This document shows positions 1 through 6,824 of a stretch of 7,728 nt of DNA, piece after piece; within the stretch, counting starts at the first letter, position 1; each line of letters begins with the position of its first letter. The position numbers were made by a program, and so were the translations under genes. A model generated the notes under the pieces. It searched no databases. It was not told the DNA's origin and saw only the letters and a list, made by a program, of their open reading frames with translations. The DNA is from a bacterium ADurb.Bin374 (GTDB lineage: Bacteria > Riflebacteria > Ozemobacteria > Ozemobacterales > Ozemobacteraceae). The DNA lies in NCBI GenBank assembly GCA_002068715.1, contig MWAR01000511.1, positions 1-7,728 of the forward strand, given 5' to 3'.

Positions 1-48
1 GCCGGCGGGGAGCGGCGCCTGCGCCAGGTCGAGGCCGGGCCCGTTCAC
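1..48 (-). CDS. Start of the next downstream gene (partial, translationally coupled)
   Basis: A GTG codon at 46-48 shares bases with the TGA stop of the large gene (45-47), forming a GTGA overlap. The frame stays open for 16 codons to the window edge and reads MNGPGLDLAQAPLPAG. A GGAGG at 59-63, inside the end of the large gene, lies 10 bases before this GTG and would serve as its ribosome binding site. This overlap is the usual sign of translational coupling, so the gene is probably co-expressed with the large membrane protein. Too little is present to name a family or tell whether the N-terminus carries a signal. Confidence 0.55.
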   Translation of the reverse strand, partial: MNGPGLDLAQAPLPAG

Positions 49-3000
49 CGCTTCGTCTCCTCCGGACGCCACTGGAAGACGGCATACAGACCGCCCGTGA
101 CGAACGTGAGCAGGAAGCCGATCTTGAACGCGTGATCGGCCTGGTACAGCTTCAGCATCACGGCCGTCGCGACAAGCGCGGCGAAGGTGGCCAGCACGAT
201 GATCGCCATCATCGGCCGTTTCCCGCTCAGTAGCATCAGCAGCATCACACCGGCGATACCGCCCAGGAGCATCATCGTCCAGCCGAGCAGCCGACCGGCG
301 CCGCGGCGCGGCGTCACCAGCGTCCCGCCCACATAGGGCGGCTCGCGGGTCGGTTCGATCTGCTGCATGATGAATCCGATCGACCAGTTGGTCGTTGGGA
401 TGCGGAACTTCACCGGAAGCAGCCCCATGATGCCGAAGACCCGCTCCTCGCCACCGCCAGCCCCGGAAAGCCGGGGAGCTGCGAGAACATCCGCATTGAT
501 GCCGGGGAAGGTCTTTTCTCCGCTGAGCATCGGCTGGTTCGGCTTTTCCAGCAGCCGGTCGACGTTGCCTTCGCCGCGCATCAGTTCGTAGCCTTCGGGC
601 ATATACAGCGTCCAGCTCAATTCGCTGACCGCGAGATGAACTCTTGGAAGCTCCAGCTTCACCTTCGTGACCGGAGCCAGGGCTGCATCGAGCTTCGATG
701 CGTAGATCAGCTCGACGGGGAAGGACTGGGCCTGCTTGTCAGCCATCGCCGACCGGATGATCGGAATCGTGAACACCCCGTGCTCCTTGTCGAACCCGGC
801 TTTCACGGCCATCCCGGCGACTTCGCTACTCCACAGTTCCGCCGTCCGACTCGAGATCGAGGGCAGCTGGACTTTCAGGAACTGCTCGGAGTTGTTCTTC
901 ACCTCGTAGATCACCCGTGTGAGCAGCCAGCCTTCTTCATTCAGCACCGACATCGCCTCCGCGGTGTCGATCGTGGCTGACCGCTGCTCGATGCTCCTGG
1001 GCCGGCTCACCGTCAGCGTCAGAGAGTTCTGCGCGTGGTTCGTGAAGTTGAACGCGAACGGCATTTTTTCGGGGGCCTGGCCCGTGTGCTCGGCCATGAA
1101 CGCCGAAACGTCGATGGTGCCGTACCCCTTCGGCGTCTCTTCGACCGACAGAGCGAGCGTGGGAAGGCAGGCGATGCCGAGAAGGCCGAACAGCCTGTCG
1201 ATGCCCATCGGAACCAGCTCGGGAACCCTGTACGGCTTTTCCTGGAGGTTCTGCGCGACTTCCTCGAACTCGACGGCGAAGCCGAACCGGCCTCGCATCT
1301 GCGACGTGAAGGCGATGTTCAGACGATTCATCGTCGTATCCCCCGTCGCCTCCTCGACCTTCCAGTCGTCGATGCTCCGGTCGTCGACCTTCAGAATCCT
1401 GACCTGGGGGGGGACTAGGAACGTGAAGGTGCCGATGCCGTTCTGACCTGTCACATCGAGTGTGTAGACGTTGCGTCCTTTGACGAAGCCCTCTTCGAAG
1501 AACAGCAGGTCGTGCTCGCGGATCGTGATTCGCGTTTCCTCGACGATCGCCTGCGGTGCCGTGGCTGGCTCGGCGACGGGCGCCGACGCCGTCAGTTCGG
1601 GCTCCGGCTGCGGAATCGGGAGTTTCTCTTCGCGGGCGGGGGTGCCGAGTCGCCGGTAGATCTCGAACTTCACCTGGCGCGCAGGAGGCACCTGGGCCCG
1701 GAACAGGGTGCCGTTTGTCCCGGACGCCGCGGGAAGCAGGACGCCCGGATCTATCCAAGCCTCGGCATCGGTGTCGGGGGTCTTGACCTCTAGGCTCGTG
1801 ATCGCACTGGGCATCATCGGAAGGTCGAACGCCCGCGCACCGAACTCGCTCGATTTCACGGAAACGAAAAAGTCGATCTCGACACGGTGTGGTCCGGTCG
1901 CGTTCGTCGTGACTCCGTAGCCGGCGTCGCCGTCGGCCCCGGCTTCCATCAGATCCAGGGCCGTGGGTTCCCCGTCGATTACCGCCCTGGAGGGAACGAC
2001 CCGCTTCGACAGCAGGGGAATCGTCTTCCAGCCGGGGTTGAAGATCTCCAGGTCGAAGATCCCGGTGAAGCGCACGCCTTTCTCCTCGACCTTACCGCGG
2101 TACAGCGCCGAGCGCAGGAGGTGGTCGAACGGCGCCCGCACGGGGGCCGTCGCCGTCGGTATGCCGAGATCGAGAAGATACCTATAATCACTTTCGGGAA
2201 GGATGACCACCTGGTCCGCTGTCTCGACGACTTTCGACAGGTCGGCGAACGGTACCAGAACACGCACTTCATGCGGCTCTGGGCGCGCAATCTGCTCCGC
2301 CTGCGCGGAGGCAGGGGCGAAGATCCCGGACAGGCCGATCGTGAGGGCCAGGAGCGCGATCGTCGTGCCCGAAGCGCTCAGACCGCCGGTCGGCGGCTCT
2401 TCGGACATGCTCATTCTCTGGCTTGCCGCCATGCCGACTTTCCAGATGACGCCGCCGGCGAGGGTCAGCCACAGGCCGAGGTTTGCCCAGTCGCCGACGA
2501 TCTGGAACATGTTGTCCCAGGCGGAGACCAGGGCGAGCAGAGCCGCCGCCGCTGCCAGCTTGTGCCACGAGGCGTTCCAGGCCCCTGCTATGAAATACAG
2601 GCCCGCGAACAGGCCGAGAACGAAGCCGGCTATCTTCATCGCAAGCAAGATTTCCCAGCGCATGTAGGACGTCGTGACACGCGGGCAGGTCGCATCGGCC
2701 ACGAGCGCCGGGCCGGATGCCTCGGCCAGGACGAGATCGCGCTCGAGCAGGTAGAAGTTCGGAGTGATGACGAACTTCGTGTCGATCGGAAGGTTCGCGG
2801 TGCCCTTCGCTCCGGCGAACGGCGCGCTCACGCCGGGACCCGCGGTCTTCAGGCCCTCATACTCGTCACGCGCGATTTCCGATGCCGACGTGCGGGATTT
2901 CTTCCTCGGACTCACGTCATACGAAGGCGCTACGCCGCGTGCGTATTCCTCTTCCTTGCCGCGGCCTTCGATGTCGCTCAGATCGCCCTCGACGGGACCG

Positions 3001-5477
3001 TGAAACCGGCAGTAGATCTTGCCGCTTCCCGTCAGGTCGCCGGCGCTGTCGTACGAACAGCGGGAGTCGGGCTTGCTGATCCCGCCCTTGAGGTAATTTC
3101 CCTTCGTGAGCAGCGGGATGTCGAGCGAGGTCATGAGCGTTTTATTGTCCATATTATACATCTCGACCGACCCCAGGAGAACACGCTGGTTCGCGTAGCA
3201 CGCCTTGTCGCGGGCCTGCTCGCGTGCCTTGCGGAAGTTCGGAACGGCCAGGGCTGCCAGGATGCCTATGATCATGATGACGATCATCAGCTCGACAAGC
3301 CTGAAGCCGGAACCTCCGAAAATCCAGCCGAAGATGGTGCAGACAATACTCCAGAGGCCGCCCGCGAGCCGGAAGAGGAGTTCCCGCGAGATGAACGCCA
3401 GGAGGATGAGCAGCGCGAAACCGCCGAGAAAGGCCGCGGCCGGATCGGTGAGGACCATCCAGCCAAGGTCGAAGATTCGCAGGAACCCGCGGAACAGGAA
3501 TGGTTCGCGCACGCTGATGGTCGACTGGACCGTGCCCTTGAAATCATACAGGGCATACTGGACGGGCGCGTGGAGAGTCCATGAAAAATGCGACACGGGG
3601 ATGTCGACGAGCGGCGGTTCGAAGGACAGCCTGCCCATCGTCGACATGGCTGGCACCGAGTCCTGGATGAGCAACCGAAGATCGATCTGTTCGGGCCGTC
3701 CGAGCGTCCGGCTCATCACCAGCGGCACCTGCACCTTGCTCGTGCTTCGCCCCTCGACGATCTCGATCGCCTCGGAGTTGCGGAACGTGCTCAGCACCTT
3801 CGCCCCGCTGGCGAGCTGGAGAGTCATATATTGCTTGTTATTGTTTCGGATGCGAAGCGTCAGCAGGGTCTGGCTGCTCTTGTTCGTCGTGAACGTCGTC
3901 TTCACGTCCATCGTGTCGGCGACGACGGTCTGCTGAGGCGTGTCGGCGAACCGCTTGACCGACATCGTGAGCCCGGCGGGCCGCGCGGCGAGCCGGTAGG
4001 CAAGGAGGATCGGCCGGCTCGTCTTCAGCCGCAGGGTCTCGGGAAGCTGCTGCGGAGCGAGGGGGTAAACCTGGCTTCCCGTAACCCCTGCCGGCTGAAC
4101 TTCGACAGAGGTGAGCGCCTGGACGGCGAGCGAGCCCATCTCGCGCTCGACGCCGACCGGGTATACTTCGGGAATCTCGATCTCGCCGGTGGTCTCGTCG
4201 ATTCGTGACTCGAACGCGACGCTCAGCGTGCACGAGTCTTCGCGGCCCGTCATGAAGTCGATGACGAGGCGTTTCTGGCCTCCATCGCGGAGGATCTGGT
4301 AGTTCTGCGGCCGGTCCGCCGTCACGCCCAGCACGTTGACCGTTTCTGGCAGGATCAGCGTGAAGCTGGAAGCGGGGGCCTTGGTGATCGAATACTCGAT
4401 GTCGATCCGTCCCTGCAGAGCGGTTTCGCCGAGAGTGATCAGCGTTTCGGTGCGGGCGTAGATGAGGGGCCGGGCGGGCTGCTTCGCCGGCTTCTTCGGC
4501 TCGACGGCGACCGGAGCAGATGCAGGCTCCGGTGTCGGGGCCTGGACCGGGATGACGTCGGGAATCGCTTCATCGACCTGCCTGGCGAGTCTGCTGCGCC
4601 ACTGGAGCCTGACATCGGCTTCCGCGCCGAGCCAGCCCGTGACGAAACAACCACGCTCGGGTCGCGACAGGTCGGCTTCGACGGCGTAATCGCGCATGCT
4701 GGACTCTTCGATTGCGACGATCGTGTCGGGAATGGCGAGCCGGACGAAGGTCAGCGGAATCCGCGGCATCGAAAACTCGAGGCGCGACAGGTCGTCGACC
4801 TTTTCGATCGGAACCCGCACCTGCAGTGTGCAGCGGTGTCGGCCGACGCCCTTCAGGGGAACCGAATACGTCGTCGTGGTCCAGTGTTCCTGTTTCAGCA
4901 CCTCGCCGGCGAGCGGCGAGTGTCTGAAACCGATGTCGACGAGACCTCTCGTGTTCTTTCCGAACCGAAGAATCCGTTCGTCGGATGGTTCCCATTTCGG
5001 GGTCAGGCTGACCGGCATCCCGTCGATCGCCGCCGAGGCGATGGCCAGCGGCCCCCGCAGGAGCTGGACGTCGTGCCAGTCGTCGGAAAAGCTCTCGAGC
5101 ACGAACTCGACGTTCAGATCCGCGAACGAACCGTCGAGTTTCCCCTCGATCCGTGCCGAGGCGAACCGCATCAGCCGGGGAGGGATTTCCGCTATGGGCG
5201 TGACCGCCGAAGCCAGCCAGGCTTCCTTGGCGGCGCGCATCTTCTCATACTCCGTCACCGGCACGATCAGATATTTCGAGGCCCGGTTCTCGAGCATGTC
5301 CCCGAGGTCCTTGTAAGGCATAAGCGTGCGGACGGTCCGCACTGTCGGAGTGTGCGTCTGGTCGCTCTGCGCATGAACCACGGATGCGAAGAACGCCAAC
5401 ACGATGGTGAATAGCAAAACGTATGCTATTGAACGATCGGCATTCAATCGACGGCTACCTGGCTTCGGGGTCCTCAT
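45..5477 (-). CDS. Giant membrane protein: duplicated periplasmic module with an embedded type IV pilin-like domain
   Basis: About 1810 residues, no recognised family as a whole; function unknown. Order (start at 5477): signal peptide 1-36 ending FFASVVHA; module A about 47-645; hydrophobic segments about 680-697 and 703-720; prepilin motif GGSG/FRLVELMIV with cleavage expected between G724 and F725 and Glu at 729; pilin helix 725-747; short head with C760, C807, C823 and H826; polar linker to about 940; helices about 941-967, 973-994 and 1000-1016; signal-peptide-like segment 1038-1060 ending APASAQA; module A' about 1069-1634; helices 1728-1751, 1755-1775 and 1783-1803; basic C-terminus. 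The modules share an opening (V-R-x-L-x-P-[YF]-x-D-L), a Pro/Ala-rich hinge and an ending (S-W-T-L-x-x-P). I chose the ATG at 5477 over the in-frame ATG at 5492 because GGAGG lies 8 bases before it and nothing similar precedes 5492. The frame is uninterrupted, so this is a real fusion unless the assembly is wrong. Predicted location is the inner membrane with large periplasmic parts. Confidence 0.93.
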   Translation of the reverse strand: MRTPKPGSRRLNADRSIAYVLLFTIVLAFFASVVHAQSDQTHTPTVRTVRTLMPYKDLGDMLENRASKYLIVPVTEYEKMRAAKEAWLASAVTPIAEIPPRLMRFASARIEGKLDGSFADLNVEFVLESFSDDWHDVQLLRGPLAIASAAIDGMPVSLTPKWEPSDERILRFGKNTRGLVDIGFRHSPLAGEVLKQEHWTTTTYSVPLKGVGRHRCTLQVRVPIEKVDDLSRLEFSMPRIPLTFVRLAIPDTIVAIEESSMRDYAVEADLSRPERGCFVTGWLGAEADVRLQWRSRLARQVDEAIPDVIPVQAPTPEPASAPVAVEPKKPAKQPARPLIYARTETLITLGETALQGRIDIEYSITKAPASSFTLILPETVNVLGVTADRPQNYQILRDGGQKRLVIDFMTGREDSCTLSVAFESRIDETTGEIEIPEVYPVGVEREMGSLAVQALTSVEVQPAGVTGSQVYPLAPQQLPETLRLKTSRPILLAYRLAARPAGLTMSVKRFADTPQQTVVADTMDVKTTFTTNKSSQTLLTLRIRNNNKQYMTLQLASGAKVLSTFRNSEAIEIVEGRSTSKVQVPLVMSRTLGRPEQIDLRLLIQDSVPAMSTMGRLSFEPPLVDIPVSHFSWTLHAPVQYALYDFKGTVQSTISVREPFLFRGFLRIFDLGWMVLTDPAAAFLGGFALLILLAFISRELLFRLAGGLWSIVCTIFGWIFGGSGFRLVELMIVIMIIGILAALAVPNFRKAREQARDKACYANQRVLLGSVEMYNMDNKTLMTSLDIPLLTKGNYLKGGISKPDSRCSYDSAGDLTGSGKIYCRFHGPVEGDLSDIEGRGKEEEYARGVAPSYDVSPRKKSRTSASEIARDEYEGLKTAGPGVSAPFAGAKGTANLPIDTKFVITPNFYLLERDLVLAEASGPALVADATCPRVTTSYMRWEILLAMKIAGFVLGLFAGLYFIAGAWNASWHKLAAAAALLALVSAWDNMFQIVGDWANLGLWLTLAGGVIWKVGMAASQRMSMSEEPPTGGLSASGTTIALLALTIGLSGIFAPASAQAEQIARPEPHEVRVLVPFADLSKVVETADQVVILPESDYRYLLDLGIPTATAPVRAPFDHLLRSALYRGKVEEKGVRFTGIFDLEIFNPGWKTIPLLSKRVVPSRAVIDGEPTALDLMEAGADGDAGYGVTTNATGPHRVEIDFFVSVKSSEFGARAFDLPMMPSAITSLEVKTPDTDAEAWIDPGVLLPAASGTNGTLFRAQVPPARQVKFEIYRRLGTPAREEKLPIPQPEPELTASAPVAEPATAPQAIVEETRITIREHDLLFFEEGFVKGRNVYTLDVTGQNGIGTFTFLVPPQVRILKVDDRSIDDWKVEEATGDTTMNRLNIAFTSQMRGRFGFAVEFEEVAQNLQEKPYRVPELVPMGIDRLFGLLGIACLPTLALSVEETPKGYGTIDVSAFMAEHTGQAPEKMPFAFNFTNHAQNSLTLTVSRPRSIEQRSATIDTAEAMSVLNEEGWLLTRVIYEVKNNSEQFLKVQLPSISSRTAELWSSEVAGMAVKAGFDKEHGVFTIPIIRSAMADKQAQSFPVELIYASKLDAALAPVTKVKLELPRVHLAVSELSWTLYMPEGYELMRGEGNVDRLLEKPNQPMLSGEKTFPGINADVLAAPRLSGAGGGEERVFGIMGLLPVKFRIPTTNWSIGFIMQQIEPTREPPYVGGTLVTPRRGAGRLLGWTMMLLGGIAGVMLLMLLSGKRPMMAIIVLATFAALVATAVMLKLYQADHAFKIGFLLTFVTGGLYAVFQWRPEETKR
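576..2273 (-). repeat. Module A' of the large protein (second copy of the duplication)
   Basis: Residues about 1069-1634, directly after a signal-peptide-like segment, just as module A follows the true signal peptide. The proline of the opening motif lies 546 residues before the tryptophan of the closing SWTL motif; the distance in module A is 579. The equivalent order of opening motif, Pro/Ala-rich hinge, FTFLVPPQV strand region (FTLILPETV in module A) and closing motif supports duplication rather than chance. Confidence 0.75.
2997..3317 (-). other. Embedded prepilin cleavage/methylation signal and pilin-like head
   Basis: Residues 721-827 of the large protein. The class III signal is complete: Gly at -1, Phe at +1, Glu at +5, then a hydrophobic stretch MIVIMIIGILAALAV, a Pro at +22 and a charged amphipathic continuation (NFRKAREQARDKACYANQ). 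The head of about 100 residues matches a small (pseudo)pilin and ends in C-x15-C-x2-H, the same arrangement as in the partial gene at the right edge. In known type IV pilins and type II secretion pseudopilins this signal sits within about the first 10-30 residues and is cut by a prepilin peptidase. Here 724 residues precede it. Whether it is processed cannot be told from sequence. Confidence 0.85.
3543..5339 (-). repeat. Module A of the large protein (first copy of a protein-level tandem duplication)
   Basis: Residues about 47-645. It opens with VRTLMPYKDLGDML and KYLIVPVTEYEKM, has a Pro/Ala-rich hinge (PVQAPTPEPASAPVAVEP) about halfway, and ends with PVSHFSWTLHAPVQY. The second copy has VRVLVPFADL, VVILPESDY, PIPQPEPELTASAPVAEP and AVSELSWTLYMPEGY in the same order. 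The second halves also match (IPEVYPVGVEREMGSLAV against VPELVPMGIDRLFGLLGI). Alternating hydrophobic and polar residues suggest a mostly beta-stranded periplasmic fold, which is inference. The copies are diverged and I saw no DNA-level repeat. Confidence 0.75.
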
Positions 5478-5485
5478 CTTCCAGT

Positions 5486-5490
5486 CCTCC
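5486..5490 (-). promoter_or_regulatory. Ribosome binding site that sets the start of the large gene
   Basis: The minus strand reads GGAGGACTGGAAG before the ATG at 5477, giving a GGAGG core with 8 bases of spacing. The upstream in-frame ATG at 5492 overlaps this core and has no purine-rich site before it, so the shorter protein is the better call. Confidence 0.75.
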
Positions 5491-5537
5491 ATTGGCGAAT
5501 GTCAGGGTTGCCCCCGGTTCGCTGATGTGCAGATTTT

Positions 5538-5567
5538 CCGACAAGCTGTCGGGGGCCGTGCCCGGCC
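5538..5567 (-). other. Two adjacent perfect hairpins in the leader of the large gene
   Basis: The minus strand reads AAAA, then GGCCG-ggca-CGGCC, one C, then CCGACA-gct-TGTCGG, then AAAA. Stems of 5 and 6 perfect pairs separated by one base, with an A-run on each side, could stack as a compact leader structure. I do not recognise a known riboswitch class. On the plus strand the GGCCG/CGGCC stem is followed by TTTT and could be a weak terminator for antisense transcription. Confidence 0.4.
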
Positions 5568-5593
5568 TTTTCGGACATCGGCGACACCCCAGA

Positions 5594-5622
5594 AGTGTAC
5601 CGCTCAACGGGTACACATGCAA
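5594..5622 (-). promoter_or_regulatory. Candidate sigma70-type promoter with a dyad operator in its spacer
   Basis: On the minus strand TTGCAT (5617-5622, three of six consensus bases) is followed after exactly 17 bases by TACACT (5594-5599, four of six). The perfect inverted repeat GTGTACC-8-GGTACAC (5595-5616) fills the spacer and reaches into the -10 box, where a bound repressor would block RNA polymerase. Transcription would start near 5587, leaving a leader of about 110 bases. The match is modest and the organism's promoter consensus is unknown. Confidence 0.35.
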
Positions 5623-5714
5623 CTTCCCCGGATGCGGGGTCGGAGGAAAAGACGAGGTCGGGCTGATCACGGTGTCGATCGCCGTCTCTGGCGTCGGCTG
5701 AGTCCGGACTGGCG

Positions 5715-6758
5715 TCAGGGCCGGGCGGCAACCTCTGAAACGGTTTCCACGCCCGAAAGGTCACATGTTGCGTCTCCGTTCCGGCTGTTGTCGGGAACGG
5801 CGGTTTCGACCGTCGCCTCCGCATCGTCATCCTCCGGAGGCTGGGAGGCTGGTTCCTCGTCCGGCACGAAGACAGGCTCCACGACGAGGGAGTTCCGCCG
5901 CTTGTGGATCTCGGAGTCGTAGTGCTGCTTGATCGTTTTCCAGTCCGCAAAGGACAGGAGATCCTGGATCAGGTTGAGGACGCGGCGATTGTCATACAGG
6001 TTGAAGACCGGATACTCGACGAGGACCAGGTCGGCGACCCCGCCGGTCTCGCGCAGCCTGCGGGCCCAGCTTTCCCTGAAATGCGCTTCGGAGTCGCAGC
6101 AGTTGAGCATGATGATACGGTATGAGTTCGGAAACGACGTTTCGTCGAGATCTTCGCTCGAAGCCTTGAAATATTTATATGGCTTGGTATGTCTGTCCTC
6201 GATCATTTCCCCGTTGCCGCTCCGGAAAATGTCGTCACGATCGGAAAAAGCCATGCCGCCGCCATACCGTGCGTGGCCGCTGTAGATGATCACGTCGACG
6301 CTCGGGTCTTCGAGCGCTGACTTGAAGAGCATCTTCGCGTTCGGCGACACCTGGGTGATGACGCCGATCTCGATGCGGGCCTTGCGGCCGCGGTAATACA
6401 CGTGCTTGCCGTTGAGCGTCTCGAATGCCGGAAAAGTCGCTTCGACCGCTTCCCGGGGGTGGTCCCAGCCCCAGAACACGGCGATCCGGAGGATGTTGTC
6501 CCCGAACATGTTCTCATACCAGGGGCGGCCGGGAAAGACCGTGTTCTGATGCCTGCGGGGCGGATCTTTCGCAGGGGCGTGCTCGTCACGTGCCGCGACT
6601 TTCTTTTTCTTCACGACGCGCGCCGCCGCCGTCTTCGTTTTCTTTTTCGCGGACGGCGACTTCGCCTTCGTGGTCGCCCCCATCAGCATGATGACGACGC
6701 AGACGGAACAGATGGCGATGAAAAAGCGTGCGATATATGAGGTGCGGTGTGACGTCAT
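5715..6758 (-). CDS. Exported caspase-like (clan CD) cysteine peptidase candidate
   Basis: A 347-residue protein. Residues 1-32 form a signal peptide or anchor (basic start, hydrophobic 11-27, possible cut after GATTKA). A Lys/Ala-rich basic stretch spans about 31-70. The middle domain, about 88-285, has two features expected of caspase/gingipain/metacaspase folds: a hydrophobic strand ending in His (VDVIIYSGHARYGGG, His162) and a later strand ending in Cys (YRIIMLNCCDSE, Cys220 or Cys221), 58 residues apart. In clan CD enzymes these form the catalytic dyad. An acidic, Pro-rich tail (299-330) follows and looks disordered. The start is supported by the signal peptide; the ribosome binding site is weak. 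It lies 66 bases after the HAMP gene and probably belongs to the same transcript. Substrate is unknown; the pilin-like neighbours are possible targets, which is inference. A non-catalytic domain of similar fold is the main alternative. Confidence 0.85.
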   Translation of the reverse strand: MTSHRTSYIARFFIAICSVCVVIMLMGATTKAKSPSAKKKTKTAAARVVKKKKVAARDEHAPAKDPPRRHQNTVFPGRPWYENMFGDNILRIAVFWGWDHPREAVEATFPAFETLNGKHVYYRGRKARIEIGVITQVSPNAKMLFKSALEDPSVDVIIYSGHARYGGGMAFSDRDDIFRSGNGEMIEDRHTKPYKYFKASSEDLDETSFPNSYRIIMLNCCDSEAHFRESWARRLRETGGVADLVLVEYPVFNLYDNRRVLNLIQDLLSFADWKTIKQHYDSEIHKRRNSLVVEPVFVPDEEPASQPPEDDDAEATVETAVPDNSRNGDATCDLSGVETVSEVAARP

Positions 6759-6770
6759 AGGCTCATTCCA

Positions 6771-6784
6771 GCCGATGTATCGGC
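6771..6784 (-). promoter_or_regulatory. Perfect dyad just upstream of the caspase-like start
   Basis: GCCGAT-ac-ATCGGC on the minus strand gives two perfect 6-base arms around 2 bases, ending 12 bases before the ATG at 6758. The short centre suits a protein-binding operator better than an RNA hairpin. A second stem, CGGGC-gccg-GCCCG (6809-6822), sits immediately after the HAMP stop but is followed by a T-run only some 9 bases later, so it is not a clear terminator. Confidence 0.3.
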
Positions 6785-6824
6785 AGGAAACGCGGAAAAC
6801 CTGAGGTTCGGGCCGGCGCCCGGG

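Larger units (their letters stand above)
5478..5714 (-). other. Intergenic leader and promoter region before the large gene
   Basis: About 237 bases between the stop of the caspase-like gene and the chosen start of the large gene. I find no convincing coding frame in it. It holds a perfect 10-base palindrome AGTCCGGACT (5701-5710), a 5-base-stem hairpin CCCCG/CGGGG (5626-5639), a dyad GTGTACC/GGTACAC (5595-5616) and two abutting hairpins (5538-5567). No stem followed by a T-run is present on the minus strand, so I call no terminator for the caspase-like gene here. Confidence 0.6.

Noticed and set aside
937..1758. 273-codon minus-strand open frame inside module A'
   Set aside because: Arg-rich shifted-frame reading of module A', whose own frame is supported by similarity to module A.
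3120..3170. AT-rich patch in the pilin head suggesting a recently inserted segment
   Set aside because: The patch is short and explained by Tyr, Asn, Lys and Met codons of a conserved motif. There are no flanking repeats or insertion scars.
1887..3584. 565-codon plus-strand open frame opposite the large gene
   Set aside because: It is rich in Arg, Gly, Asp and Pro with no motif, and lies entirely opposite a frame with clear signal peptide, pilin and membrane features. High GC content and codon bias on the opposite strand explain it.
5478..5492. Longer start of the large gene at the ATG at 5492
   Set aside because: No ribosome binding site precedes it, and its second codon overlaps the strong GGAGG that serves the ATG at 5477. 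The shorter form also has a cleaner signal peptide.
5554..5571. GC-rich stem followed by TTTT that resembles an intrinsic terminator
   Set aside because: The T-run follows the stem only on the plus strand, where there is no gene to terminate. On the minus strand it is preceded by A and followed by C.
5493..5593. Cyclic di-GMP riboswitch in the leader of the large gene
   Set aside because: I looked for the characteristic GCAAACC and ACGCAAAGCC-type segments because pilus genes often use them. Only a weak GGGGGCAACCC is present, which is not enough.
5455..5670. 71-codon minus-strand frame in the gap before the large gene
   Set aside because: It starts at a GTG without a ribosome binding site, overlaps the start of the large gene out of frame, has no recognisable domain, and crosses the hairpins and the candidate promoter.
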